From Nanobdellati archaeon (GTDB taxonomy: Archaea > B1Sed10-29 > WALL01): DNA of 34,398 nucleotides. The notes below the pieces were generated by a model, which was not told where the DNA came from, made no database searches, and worked only from the letters and a program-made list of their open reading frames with translations. Both the position numbers and the translations under genes were made by a program. Each line of letters starts with the position of its first letter. Positions within the stretch are counted from its first letter, which is position 1. Shown here in pieces: positions 9,282 through 17,667 of this stretch. The stretch spans positions 1 through 34,398 of the forward strand of contig WALL01000024.1 in NCBI GenBank assembly GCA_015522845.1, written 5' to 3'.

Positions 9282-10067
9282 TCACTTCACAGGGTATATC
9301 TTATGTGGCTGGCTAAACCATTCCTTCTCAACGGGTATCACATCCCTTGCCCGCAGCCAAAGGTCCATGCCATCCAGGTAGCCAAACCAATAGACAACAA
9401 TCCCTGGCCCCCATATCTCTGTGTAGGGCTTTAGCTGTGCGTTGTAGTCCCGCCTTATCTTCTTTAGGTCGCCAAACGATCCCTTGCTTTCTATCCAGCA
9501 CACCTTTTTCCTTTCCCCCTCGTGGTCTATCATTATTGGCCTGTCAAGCAGGAAGTCAACAGTCTTCTTCCCTTCCCCCTTAAGGTCATTCTCAGTGCGG
9601 TAGCTTATGTTGTTCTTCTTAAGCCATTCCGCAATGCCTGCCTCGCCCTCTATTCCGCGCTTGCGCTGTATCTCGTAGCCTCTCTTTGAATAAACAAGGT
9701 CCTGCGCCTCTGCCTCTTCAAGCTCTTTCCTTATGCGCATATCCCTTACAATGTTATAGTCCTTTAATGCCTCGCGCACCTCCCGCTTCGTCATCCCATG
9801 CTCCCTTAGGACAAGCGAGGCCATTAGCACCGGCGAGAACCCGTTCTTTTCCGCAAGGTGCCCAAACGACTTGCCCTGCTTCCATTCCTCAAGGAGCCGC
9901 CTTCCCCTTGCTGCCACATGGTAGTAATTCCGCTTGATGTTCCTAACGTGCTTTTCTGTGTAAAGCACCAGCAACAGCTCCTTGCTGTAGCCTTCCTTTG
10001 CGAGGCGCCCAATATCCTGTGGGGAGTTCAGCCCATCCCACAGCTTGTTGTACTCGTTTATGTCCAT
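9282..10067 (-). CDS. Archaeal homologue of CDIN1/C15orf41 (TPD-motif, PD-(D/E)XK nuclease-like)
   Basis: KKTVDFLLDRPIMI...KVCWIESKGSFGD...YTEIWGPGIVVYWFGYLDGMD resembles the C15orf41 TPDI..., HWIESKASFGD, FGPGLVIYWYGF blocks. Confidence 0.75.
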   Translation of the reverse strand: MDINEYNKLWDGLNSPQDIGRLAKEGYSKELLLVLYTEKHVRNIKRNYYHVAARGRRLLEEWKQGKSFGHLAEKNGFSPVLMASLVLREHGMTKREVREALKDYNIVRDMRIRKELEEAEAQDLVYSKRGYEIQRKRGIEGEAGIAEWLKKNNISYRTENDLKGEGKKTVDFLLDRPIMIDHEGERKKVCWIESKGSFGDLKKIRRDYNAQLKPYTEIWGPGIVVYWFGYLDGMDLWLRARDVIPVEKEWFSQPHKIYPVK

Positions 10068-10124
10068 TTCAACCTTCCTTAGAAGAAGCAGCTTTATTAG
10101 CGAAAATGATAATATAAAAGGCTT

Positions 10125-10673
10125 ATGGGAAAAATAAGCGGAAATGGGCTAGTCAAGCTTGCAAGGGAGGCAATAGAGGAATATGTGCGCAACGGGCACC
10201 GCATTGCTGCGCCAGCCAGCCCATCAGAAAAGAAAGGTGTGTTCTGCACGCTGAAGACGCGGCACGGCGTGCTCCGTGGCTGTATTGGCTTCCCCTATCC
10301 TGTGAAGCCTTTGGCAGAGGGGGTTGTTGAGGCGGCAATTGCATCTGCAACACAGGACCCCCGCTTCAAGCCGCTCTCCCCAGGCGAGCTTGGCGGCATC
10401 CGCATCGAGCTGACGGTGCTGACAACCCCCAAGGAGCTCTCCTGCCCTAAAAGCGAGATCCCTAAGAAAATAGAGATAGGCAGGCACGGCCTTATTGTTG
10501 AGAACAGCTACACAAGCGGGCTGCTTCTCCCGCAGGTGGCCACCGAAAACGGGAGGATGACGCCGACCGAGTTCCTCGAGGCGACGTGCTGGAAGGCGGG
10601 GCTGCCGCCGCATGCGTGGAAGGAGCAGGGCGTTAGGGTGTACACGTTCACCGGCGAGATATTCAGCGAATAG
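10125..10673 (+). CDS. AMMECR1-domain protein
   Basis: GVFCTLKTRHGVLRGCIGFPYP and the TENGRMTPTEFLEATCWKAGLPPHAWK block. Confidence 0.93.
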   Translation: MGKISGNGLVKLAREAIEEYVRNGHRIAAPASPSEKKGVFCTLKTRHGVLRGCIGFPYPVKPLAEGVVEAAIASATQDPRFKPLSPGELGGIRIELTVLTTPKELSCPKSEIPKKIEIGRHGLIVENSYTSGLLLPQVATENGRMTPTEFLEATCWKAGLPPHAWKEQGVRVYTFTGEIFSE

Positions 10674-10841
10674 TCACATCATGGACTTTGCCGACTTGCG
10701 CATCTTCCGCAGGCACTTCTTGTGGAACCACTGGCCAGCGAACTTCTTGTCAGCCCCGGGCTGGCCGCATATTGCGCATATCTCCCCGCCCCGTGGCGCC
10801 GCTGGCTCTCCCTTATCCTTTTTCTTGCCCCAGGGCCACAT
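10674..10841 (-). CDS. Small treble-clef/LIM-like zinc-binding protein
   Basis: MWPWGKKKDKGEPAAPRGGEICAICGQPGADKKFAGQWFHKKCLRKMRKSAKSMM with C-x2-C ... H-x2-C. Confidence 0.6.
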   Translation of the reverse strand: MWPWGKKKDKGEPAAPRGGEICAICGQPGADKKFAGQWFHKKCLRKMRKSAKSMM

Positions 10842-10890
10842 AATGCGTGTTAGCAAAAGCTGCTTAAATAACCTTACTGCTAACAATATT

Positions 10891-11625
10891 ATGCAGGTGG
10901 GCATTGTTGGCTGTGGGGCAATCGGGAGCTATCTCATAAGGAAGATCCAAAAAGACCATAACTTGCAGCTGGCTTTTGCTTATGACTTGGACAAGGAAAA
11001 GACAAAAAAGGTTAAGGCGCCCACCTTATTCCTGCCTGAACGTGCAGACATTGTTGTTGAGGCAGCTGGCCAGCAGGCAGCAAAAGAGATAGTCCCACTT
11101 GCGCTAAGGCATTGCAATGTGCTAATGCTTTCAGTTGGTGCCTTTGCTGACAAGAAGTTTGAAAGGAAGGCCCGCCTCCTATGCAAGAAGCACAGCCACA
11201 AGGTGCTTGTTCCCTCAGGCGCAATTGCCGGGCTTGATGCGATTTCAGCTGTAAGGGAAAGCCTGAGCTCAGTCACACTTACTACAACAAAGAACCCAAG
11301 AAGCCTTGGCAGGAAGGATAAGAAAAGAACGCTTGTCTTTAGCGGGACGGCACGCGAGGCCTGCATACAACTGCCAAAGAACGTCAATGTTGCTGCAACG
11401 CTATCGCTTGCAGGCATTGGCTTTGACAGGACAAAGGTGATGGTGTATTCAGACCCATCTGTGGAGAGAAACACCCACGAGATAGCAGCAAAAGGGGGCT
11501 TTGGCGAGATGCGTACAATAACAAGCAATGCCCCAAGCAAGGAAAACCCAAAGACAAGCGCACTGGCAGCGCTTTCAGCATTTTATACGCTACAAAGCCA
11601 GAGGCCTGCAGTTGTTGTTGGCTAG
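10891..11625 (+). CDS. nadX: L-aspartate dehydrogenase (NadX-like)
   Basis: MQVGIVGCGAIGSYL Rossmann motif, DIVVEAAGQQA, VPSGAIAGLDAI, SDPSVERNTHEI. Confidence 0.88.
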   Translation: MQVGIVGCGAIGSYLIRKIQKDHNLQLAFAYDLDKEKTKKVKAPTLFLPERADIVVEAAGQQAAKEIVPLALRHCNVLMLSVGAFADKKFERKARLLCKKHSHKVLVPSGAIAGLDAISAVRESLSSVTLTTTKNPRSLGRKDKKRTLVFSGTAREACIQLPKNVNVAATLSLAGIGFDRTKVMVYSDPSVERNTHEIAAKGGFGEMRTITSNAPSKENPKTSALAALSAFYTLQSQRPAVVVG

Positions 11626-11645
11626 CCGGTACAGCCCAACAATTA

Positions 11646-12887
11646 TTATAGCTCCGGGTAAAGCGGGAACTCCGCACAGAGCCCATGCACGCTTTCCCTT
11701 ATTGCCGCCAGCTTCTTGCTGTCGCCCCTGTTAGCTATCGCAGCGTCAATGAGCCGCGCAATCTCGCGCATCTCGCTTTCCCGCATCCCCCTCGTCGTGA
11801 GTGCGGGTGTGCCAAGCCTTATGCCCGATGCAATCCACGGCTTCTGCGGGTCGTTGGGTACCATGTTCCTGTTTGTGGATATGTCAACACCCTCAAGCAG
11901 GCGCTCCGCATCCCTGCCGGTGATGCCCTTCTTGCGCAGGTCGACAAGCATGAGGTGGTTGTCTGTGCCGCCAGAAACCAGCCGGTAGCCGAGCGACATT
12001 AGCTCATCCGCCAGTGCTTTTGCATTCTTCACTACCTGTGAGGCATAGCCCTTGAACTCCGGCTTGAGCGCCTCCCCAAACGCAACTGCCTTTGCTGCAA
12101 TCATCTGCTCGAACGGCCCGCCTTGCATGCCGGGGAAGACGGCCTTGTCAACAGCACTTGCAAGGCTTTCCTTGCACATTATCATTGCACCCTTTGGGCC
12201 GCGCAGCGTCTTGTGGGTTGTGGTGGTTACTATATCCATGTGGGGGAAGGGCTGCGGATGCGCCCCGCCGGCAATCAGCCCCGCAATGTGCGCTATGTCC
12301 GCCATTGCAATGGCACCAACGTCCTTTGCTATCTCGCCAAATTCCTTAAAGTCGACGGTCCGGGGGTATGCGCTGTAGCCGCATAGGAGCAGCTGCGGCT
12401 TTTCCTCCTCGGCACGCTTGCGGACATGGTCCATATCAATCGTTTCAGTTTCCGGATCAAGCGAATAAGACGCTATCCTATAGAACTGCCCTGAGAAGCT
12501 CACTGGCGAGCCGTGGGAGAGGTGGCCACCCTGCGGCAGGTCAATTGAGAGTATCTTGTCGCCAAGCTTGATTGTGGCAAAATAAGCCTCCATGTTTGCC
12601 TGCGTCCCTGCATGTGGCTGGACGTTAACATGCTCGGCATTGAACAGCCGCTTTGCCCTTTCAATTGCCAAATTCTCCGACATGTCGATGAACTGGTTCC
12701 CGCCGTAATAGCGCTTGCCCGGATATCCTTCGGAGTACTTGTTGTTTAGCCAGCTGCCCATCGCTTCCATAACAGCTAGTGAGATAAAGTTTTCTGATGC
12801 TATCAGCTCAAGGCTGTTCCGTTGCCTTCCTAGCTCGAGCCCCATGGCATTTGCTAGCTCAGGGTCGGCAGCATCTAAAATACGCAT
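11646..12887 (-). CDS. glyA: Serine hydroxymethyltransferase
   Basis: [54 protein letters not shown] (PLP Lys), [11 protein letters not shown]. Confidence 0.98.
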   Translation of the reverse strand: MRILDAADPELANAMGLELGRQRNSLELIASENFISLAVMEAMGSWLNNKYSEGYPGKRYYGGNQFIDMSENLAIERAKRLFNAEHVNVQPHAGTQANMEAYFATIKLGDKILSIDLPQGGHLSHGSPVSFSGQFYRIASYSLDPETETIDMDHVRKRAEEEKPQLLLCGYSAYPRTVDFKEFGEIAKDVGAIAMADIAHIAGLIAGGAHPQPFPHMDIVTTTTHKTLRGPKGAMIMCKESLASAVDKAVFPGMQGGPFEQMIAAKAVAFGEALKPEFKGYASQVVKNAKALADELMSLGYRLVSGGTDNHLMLVDLRKKGITGRDAERLLEGVDISTNRNMVPNDPQKPWIASGIRLGTPALTTRGMRESEMREIARLIDAAIANRGDSKKLAAIRESVHGLCAEFPLYPEL

Positions 12888-12949
12888 AAGCTCACCCCCT
12901 TCGTTAGGCAGGGGCGCTATATTAACCCATCGTGCAGTTATTTTTCGAA

Positions 12950-12964
12950 AGGGTTATAAACCCT
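12950..12964. promoter_or_regulatory. Inverted repeat AGGGTT-ATA-AACCCT overlapping a TATA element between glyA and the thyX operon
   Basis: Perfect 6-bp arms read directly from the sequence; TTATAAA at the centre about 25 bp upstream of ATG 12982. Confidence 0.5.
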
Positions 12965-12981
12965 GATTGCATAATAAAAGT

Positions 12982-13215
12982 ATGAAAAAGTATGAGCCAA
13001 CCCAGCCGCTTGGCAAGTCGCTTGCAAGGGAGTTTTTCCGCATTTACGGGCGTGAGCCCTTCAGCCTGAAGGAGCTTTACAGCGGACTCGGCTTTACGCC
13101 GGGGCAAGTGCGTGAGGCAGAGCGGATCCGCCTAGCAGAAGAGGGGGTAGCCCAGCGCCATCTCGAGCCTGTCATTGAGGCGAACATGCGCTATTGGGGA
13201 GAACCCTTTTATTGA
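12982..13215 (+). CDS. Hypothetical 77-aa protein upstream of thyX
   Basis: MKKYEPTQPLGKSLAREFFRIYGREPFSLKELYSGLGFTPGQVREAERIRLAEEGV...; plausible leaderless start about 25 bp from a TATA element; same strand as thyX-folC. Confidence 0.55.
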   Translation: MKKYEPTQPLGKSLAREFFRIYGREPFSLKELYSGLGFTPGQVREAERIRLAEEGVAQRHLEPVIEANMRYWGEPFY

Positions 13216-13235
13216 AGCTATCCCCAAAAAATGCG

Positions 13236-13913
13236 ATGCATGTAAAGCTTGTTAAATATACTGAGGATCCTGAGCGGACGTGTGCCGTTGCTGCAATGTA
13301 CAGTGTAAGGGAGAAAATCCCAGACGAGCTGTTCACAAGCGTAGACTACGACAAGGCAATGCGGGTGCTCAGGCATGTTGTCGCCTCAGGCCACCACTCC
13401 GTGCTTGAGCATGCGAGCTTTACGTTCAATGTTTCAGGAGTGTCTCGCGCACTGACACACCAGCTTGTGCGCCACCGCATTGCAAGCTATACCCAGCAGA
13501 GCCAGCGCTACGTGAAGCTCAAGGAGAAAGGCTACGTTACCCCAAAAACGATATCCAATTCTGAGTTTGCAGAGGAATACCACTCAATGATGGAGAAGAT
13601 AAGCAGCTTCTACCAGCACATGCTTGACAGCGGCATCCCCGCTGAGGACGCACGCTACATACTGCCAAATGCAACCGAAACCAGCATAGTCATTACAATG
13701 AACGCACGTGAGCTGCTTCATTTCTTCACGCTGCGCTCGTGCAACCGCGCGCAGTGGGAGATAAGGCAGTTGTCCGATGAGATGCTCCGCCAGTGCAAGG
13801 AGGTTGCCCCGGTAATATTTGAAAAGGCCGGCCCAGGGTGTATCCGTGGGCCCTGCCCAGAAGGGAAGTTCTACTGTGGGCACCCACGGACCGATGAGAA
13901 GCTTTTCCAATAG
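13236..13913 (+). CDS. thyX: FAD-dependent thymidylate synthase
   Basis: HHSVLEHASFTFNVSGVSRALTHQLVRHRIASYTQQSQRY and LRSCNRAQWEIRQL; ThyX motif RHRxxSxxxQSxRY. Confidence 0.97.
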   Translation: MHVKLVKYTEDPERTCAVAAMYSVREKIPDELFTSVDYDKAMRVLRHVVASGHHSVLEHASFTFNVSGVSRALTHQLVRHRIASYTQQSQRYVKLKEKGYVTPKTISNSEFAEEYHSMMEKISSFYQHMLDSGIPAEDARYILPNATETSIVITMNARELLHFFTLRSCNRAQWEIRQLSDEMLRQCKEVAPVIFEKAGPGCIRGPCPEGKFYCGHPRTDEKLFQ

Positions 13914-13914
13914 T

Positions 13915-15057
13915 ATGAAATCGCATCCTTTTCTTGACAGCCTGGTGCGCATGCGCCAGGAGCTGACGCTTGAGCCGCTAGTTCCAGCTATGCGCGAGCT
14001 TGGGAACCCTGAAAGCCGCCTAAAGGTAATCCAAGTTACGGGCACCAACGGTAAGGGGAGCACCTGCGCAATGTTGGCGAACGGGCTGGAGCACTGCGGG
14101 CTATACACTTCGCCGCACCTTCATGAGCTGAACGAGCGCATACAAATTGACGGCAAGCCAATCAGTGACAGCGAGCTGGACAGCTACGTACGGCGTGTCC
14201 AGCCAGTTGCAGAAAGGCATAAGCTTTCTTTTTTTGAAACACTTACTGCAGTAGCACTTCTTTATTTCGCTGAAAAAAAGTGCAACTACGCCGTGCTCGA
14301 GGTTGGGCTTGGCGGGAGGCTTGATGCTACAAGCATTGCAAAGCCAGTTGTGTCCGTTATAACAAACGTGGATTACGACCACATGCACATACTTGGGAAC
14401 ACCATCCCAGAGATTGCCCGCGAGAAGGCAGGCATAATTAAGGGTGGCATAGTGGTAACAGCCGAGAGGAAGCCGGAAGCGCTTGCTGTAATCAGGCAAA
14501 AGTGTGCCGAGGAGGGCGCAACGCTGGTGGTAGCGGAAAGGAAGGGGTTCAACCTGATGCTCGAGGGCAGCTACCAGCAGGACAACGCCGCCTGCGCCTA
14601 CGAGGCACTGCTTGCGCTTGGGAAAGGCGAAACAAAGGCAAGGGCTGCAGTGGAAACGGCAGCATGGCCCGGCCGCCTTGAGCGCATTGGGCGCTTCCTC
14701 TTTGACTGCGCGCACAACGAGCCGGCTATGCGGGAGCTTGCGGGTTACTTGCGCGGCAAGGGGTTTGAGCTGGTCATTGCAATGAAGGAGACGAAGGATC
14801 ATGAGAAGGCGCTTTCGCTGATTGCCCCGCTTGCAAGGAAAGTGTATGTAACACAATACACTACCGCGCCCTTCCCGTTCCCGGCAAGGGAGCTTTACAA
14901 GATAGCAAAGAGGTACAACCCGCACTGCGAGCTTGTGGAGGATCCGAAGAAAGCACTGAAAAAGTCAGTGGGCTTCACGGTTGTTGCTGGCTCGCTTTTC
15001 CTTGTCGGGGAGCTGAGGGGGCTTGCTACCCAACTAGTAGCTGATAAGGGCGCATAA
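13915..15057 (+). CDS. folC: Folylpolyglutamate synthase / dihydrofolate synthase family
   Basis: VIQVTGTNGKGSTCAMLA, TSPHLHELNERIQIDGKPISD, LEVGLGGRLDATS, EIAREKAGIIK. Confidence 0.93.
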   Translation: MKSHPFLDSLVRMRQELTLEPLVPAMRELGNPESRLKVIQVTGTNGKGSTCAMLANGLEHCGLYTSPHLHELNERIQIDGKPISDSELDSYVRRVQPVAERHKLSFFETLTAVALLYFAEKKCNYAVLEVGLGGRLDATSIAKPVVSVITNVDYDHMHILGNTIPEIAREKAGIIKGGIVVTAERKPEALAVIRQKCAEEGATLVVAERKGFNLMLEGSYQQDNAACAYEALLALGKGETKARAAVETAAWPGRLERIGRFLFDCAHNEPAMRELAGYLRGKGFELVIAMKETKDHEKALSLIAPLARKVYVTQYTTAPFPFPARELYKIAKRYNPHCELVEDPKKALKKSVGFTVVAGSLFLVGELRGLATQLVADKGA

Positions 15058-15074
15058 GGCAGTAACAAGGCCCA

Positions 15075-15995
15075 TCATATCTTTTCCCTTTTCCTTCCGC
15101 TTGACAGGAGCACCACGCGGGATGCCTCCTGCTCGTTCGTGATAGGATAGCCAAGCTCACTGCTTAGCCGTTCGGCAAATGCCTTTACCTCACTATGCCT
15201 CGGCATGTTGCCTATGGTCATCCTCTGCCTGCTGCTCCCAACGAACATGTATGCCTTTACCTCAACAAAGTCTGTGTTGCTCTTCTCAATTAGCCGTGCG
15301 TATCCCTTTTCGTCGAAATCGTTCCACCCCTTAACAAGGGTTATGCGTATCACTTTGCGCGTGTCAAGCGACGGGAAAAGCTCCAAGCTCCTGTTTATCC
15401 TCTCCCAGCTGTCCGGGATCATGGGCACGTTCACTTTTTTGTGCGTCTCTTTGTCGGGTGCGTCAAGCGACATGTAAAGCTGTGTAGGCAGTGTCATGCT
15501 CTCCAGCCGCTCGGGCAGCAGCCCGTTTGTAACCAGGAAAGTGGTGTAGCCTCTCGCCCCGAACGCCTCAATCAGCCCGCCGATCTTTGGATATATTGTA
15601 GGCTCCCCCGCCAGTGAGATGGCCGCCTGGTTTGGGTGCATTGCCTCCTCAAGCTTCTTCTTGTCAGCCCTCTCGTTTCCCCAATATCCCGATAGCAGCT
15701 TCCGCTGGCCCTCCTCGCACTGGTCAATTATGGTGTCTGGCTCGTCCCATTTAGGCATTGGCACGTCGTACTCATGCGGTCTCCAACAGAATATGCACTT
15801 CTGCTGGCACCACGCTACCACCGGAGTCATCTGCAGGCAGCGGTGGGATTGGATCCCATAAAACTTTTGCTTGTAGCAAACCCTGCCGCTTGTGAGGGAC
15901 TCCTTTGTCCAATGGCATAGCTTGACTCCGCTGTGGTTGCATATGTGGTAGTGCTGTTTCACCAGCTTTTCCTCAAGTGGCTTCGGAAGTGGCAT
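15075..15995 (-). CDS. taw1: tRNA 4-demethylwyosine synthase (TYW1-like radical SAM)
   Basis: TPVVAWCQQKCIFCWRPHEYD (CxxxCxxC), ISLAGEPTIYPKIGGLIEAF, YMSLDAPDKETHKKVN, FVEVKAYMFVGSSRQRM. Confidence 0.94.
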   Translation of the reverse strand: MPLPKPLEEKLVKQHYHICNHSGVKLCHWTKESLTSGRVCYKQKFYGIQSHRCLQMTPVVAWCQQKCIFCWRPHEYDVPMPKWDEPDTIIDQCEEGQRKLLSGYWGNERADKKKLEEAMHPNQAAISLAGEPTIYPKIGGLIEAFGARGYTTFLVTNGLLPERLESMTLPTQLYMSLDAPDKETHKKVNVPMIPDSWERINRSLELFPSLDTRKVIRITLVKGWNDFDEKGYARLIEKSNTDFVEVKAYMFVGSSRQRMTIGNMPRHSEVKAFAERLSSELGYPITNEQEASRVVLLSSGRKREKI

Positions 15996-16102
15996 GGGAT
16001 AATTGCCTGTTTTCCACCTTATAAATCCTAGCGATTTTATGGAAAATAGCCAATAGAAAAGCTTTTATATTGAGTGGCAGTAATTAGAGCCGAGGGACAG
16101 GT

Positions 16103-16363
16103 ATGGCAACACGGAAATTTGCTATTGCAAAGCAACTTGGCGGGAAGCGCGTAATAACTAACAAGGGGGAGGAGATAGGCCGGCTCAGTGATATACAGGT
16201 TGACGAGAGGACAGGCGACCTAGAGACGTTCCTGGTTGAGCCAGCGGCTGACTCCAAGCTAGCAGCCAGCCTTCCTAAAGAAGATGATTACATAATGGTG
16301 CCCTTCAAGGCAATATTTGCTGTTAGTGATGTCATAGTCGTTGATGAGACACTAATAGCGTAG
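16103..16363 (+). CDS. PRC-barrel domain protein
   Basis: 86 aa: AKQLGGKRVITNKGEEIGRLSDIQVDERTGDLETFLVEP...YIMVPFKAIFAVSDVIVVD. Confidence 0.85.
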   Translation: MATRKFAIAKQLGGKRVITNKGEEIGRLSDIQVDERTGDLETFLVEPAADSKLAASLPKEDDYIMVPFKAIFAVSDVIVVDETLIA

Positions 16364-16493
16364 GCCCGCCGTGGCTTTTTTCAACCATAATCCCAGTAAG
16401 CTCGCTGGGATGCATATCAAGCGCATGGGCAGCCTCAAAAAGGCTGATTTTTCCGTCCCGGTAAAGAGCGATAATCCTGTCTAGCTTTTGCAT
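16332..16493 (-). CDS. 53-aa mini-HTH protein (UPF0175-like C-terminal motif)
   Basis: Not in the ORF track. MQKLDRIIALYRDGKISLFEAAHALDMHPSELTGIMVEKSHGGPTLLVSHQRL; SD-like GAGGTG 7 nt upstream of the ATG. Confidence 0.6.
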   Translation of the reverse strand: MQKLDRIIALYRDGKISLFEAAHALDMHPSELTGIMVEKSHGGPTLLVSHQRL

Positions 16494-16520
16494 TAACTAA
16501 CACCTCGCTTTTAAGAAAAG

Positions 16521-16603
16521 GGTGGAGTGAGGGGGGTATGGTGATTCTTGGGAACCATTGCGCTGCTCTTGGTAGGATTCAGCGTGAACACCCTCGCTCC
16601 AAC
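16521..16603 (-). ncRNA. Candidate structured RNA: three-way junction, sRNA or 5' leader of the mini-HTH gene
   Basis: Minus strand: GTTGGAGCGAGGG pairs with CCCTCACTCCACC (11 contiguous bp incl. one G-U); inner hairpins CGCTG/CAGCG and ATGGT/ACCAT; TATA box at 16621-16632 places the TSS near 16601. Confidence 0.5.
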
Positions 16604-16620
16604 TACTATTGGTGCTAGTC

Positions 16621-16632
16621 TCATATATAAAG
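16621..16632 (-). promoter_or_regulatory. TATA box (CTTTATATATGA on the minus strand)
   Basis: Centre about 25 bp upstream of the 5' end of the structured-RNA stem. Confidence 0.5.
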
Positions 16633-16665
16633 ATTTCGTCAAATTTACGTAATATGACGTTTTTT

Positions 16666-17667
16666 TCATAGTTTAACCGTCATTTTCTGGCTCTTTTTGT
16701 CAATGAAGGCTTTTCCGCCAAGCTTTTCATTAATCTCATCATAACTAAGCCCTTTTTTCCTCAGGGATCCCACTTTCTCAATGAGCTCAGCAAGCTCCTG
16801 CCAATGCCCGTAAACGGCGTCGCCAGCTTCCTTGTAAAGCTCTGCCTTCCTCTCAAGCTCGGCAATTGCGCCCTCCTGCTGTGCGATTTTCCGCCTTACT
16901 TTTTCCGCCATTCTGCTGTCTGGTGCGGCCTCGGCATGCAGCTCATCAATTGCTTCACTTAGGCTTTTCTTCGGGAAGAACCCCTTGCCTGGGAAGCGGC
17001 GCACCACTGGCTTCCCTGCCTGTATGCCTGGCTCATAGCTTTCTAGATATGACTTTATCAGCCCAAACAGCTTCTCATTTGGCTGCATTGCATTCTTATC
17101 AACACCCGCCTCTGCACAGGCAAGCTCAAGGTAGCTCCCACCCATCTTTATCCCAGAGACAAGCGAGTGTATCACATCTTTCTCGCCAAACAGTGCATTG
17201 AACTGCCCCTTTGTCATCTCCCTTGGGTCAAGCTTTCCGGATGGCGGGAGGGCATAGCGCTCACCCCTCTTGATTTTCCTTGCACTCCATTCCTCATCGC
17301 GGAAAGCCTTCTCTATCAAGCCATCCGCACCCACGATTACCGCATTGCCATGGGAGAAAAGCTCAAACACAAGCTTTTGCCCGCTGTCCAGCCCAAGCAC
17401 AACAATGCGGTCAAAGCCTGGCTGGCTTATGGAGACCAGCTTCCCATGCAGGCGCTTGCGCGCGTATTGTGTGAAGCCGTGGGGCGGCCTTGCTGGACGC
17501 TTATGATGGCTTATGTAAATGCTTTCCGGGACATCGGCCACTATTTCCATATTCCCAAATTTCAGCTTCCAGCCGCTATCCAGGTCGGATATCCTGTCCA
17601 GATAGCTGCCAACCGCCGGCTGCAGCTCTTCCACAACCCAATGTATCTCAAGGTTTGATAGCGGCAT
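16666..17667 (-). CDS. NFACT-N / coiled-coil protein (RqcH/NEMF-like) lacking NFACT-R
   Basis: MPLSNLEIHWVVEELQPAVGSYLDRI, YARKRLHGKLVSISQPGFDRIVVL (DR motif), long coiled coil, ends KKSQKMTVKL. Confidence 0.82.
   Translation of the reverse strand: MPLSNLEIHWVVEELQPAVGSYLDRISDLDSGWKLKFGNMEIVADVPESIYISHHKRPARPPHGFTQYARKRLHGKLVSISQPGFDRIVVLGLDSGQKLVFELFSHGNAVIVGADGLIEKAFRDEEWSARKIKRGERYALPPSGKLDPREMTKGQFNALFGEKDVIHSLVSGIKMGGSYLELACAEAGVDKNAMQPNEKLFGLIKSYLESYEPGIQAGKPVVRRFPGKGFFPKKSLSEAIDELHAEAAPDSRMAEKVRRKIAQQEGAIAELERKAELYKEAGDAVYGHWQELAELIEKVGSLRKKGLSYDEINEKLGGKAFIDKKSQKMTVKL

Noticed and set aside
10612-10890. N-terminal extension of the aspartate dehydrogenase ORF
   Set aside because: The extension overlaps AMMECR1 and the small Zn-finger gene; the Rossmann start MQVGIVGCGAIG at 10891 is the natural N-terminus.
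14101-14925. 274-aa minus-strand ORF antisense to folC
   Set aside because: Lies entirely within the clear folC coding frame on the plus strand; Cys/Leu/Val-rich composition typical of a shadow frame and no recognisable motifs.
16521-16603. Structured segment as a degenerate tRNA
   Set aside because: No T-loop GTTCRANTC, 11- and 14-nt loops instead of 7-nt loops, and an 11-bp outer stem; not compatible with a tRNA cloverleaf.
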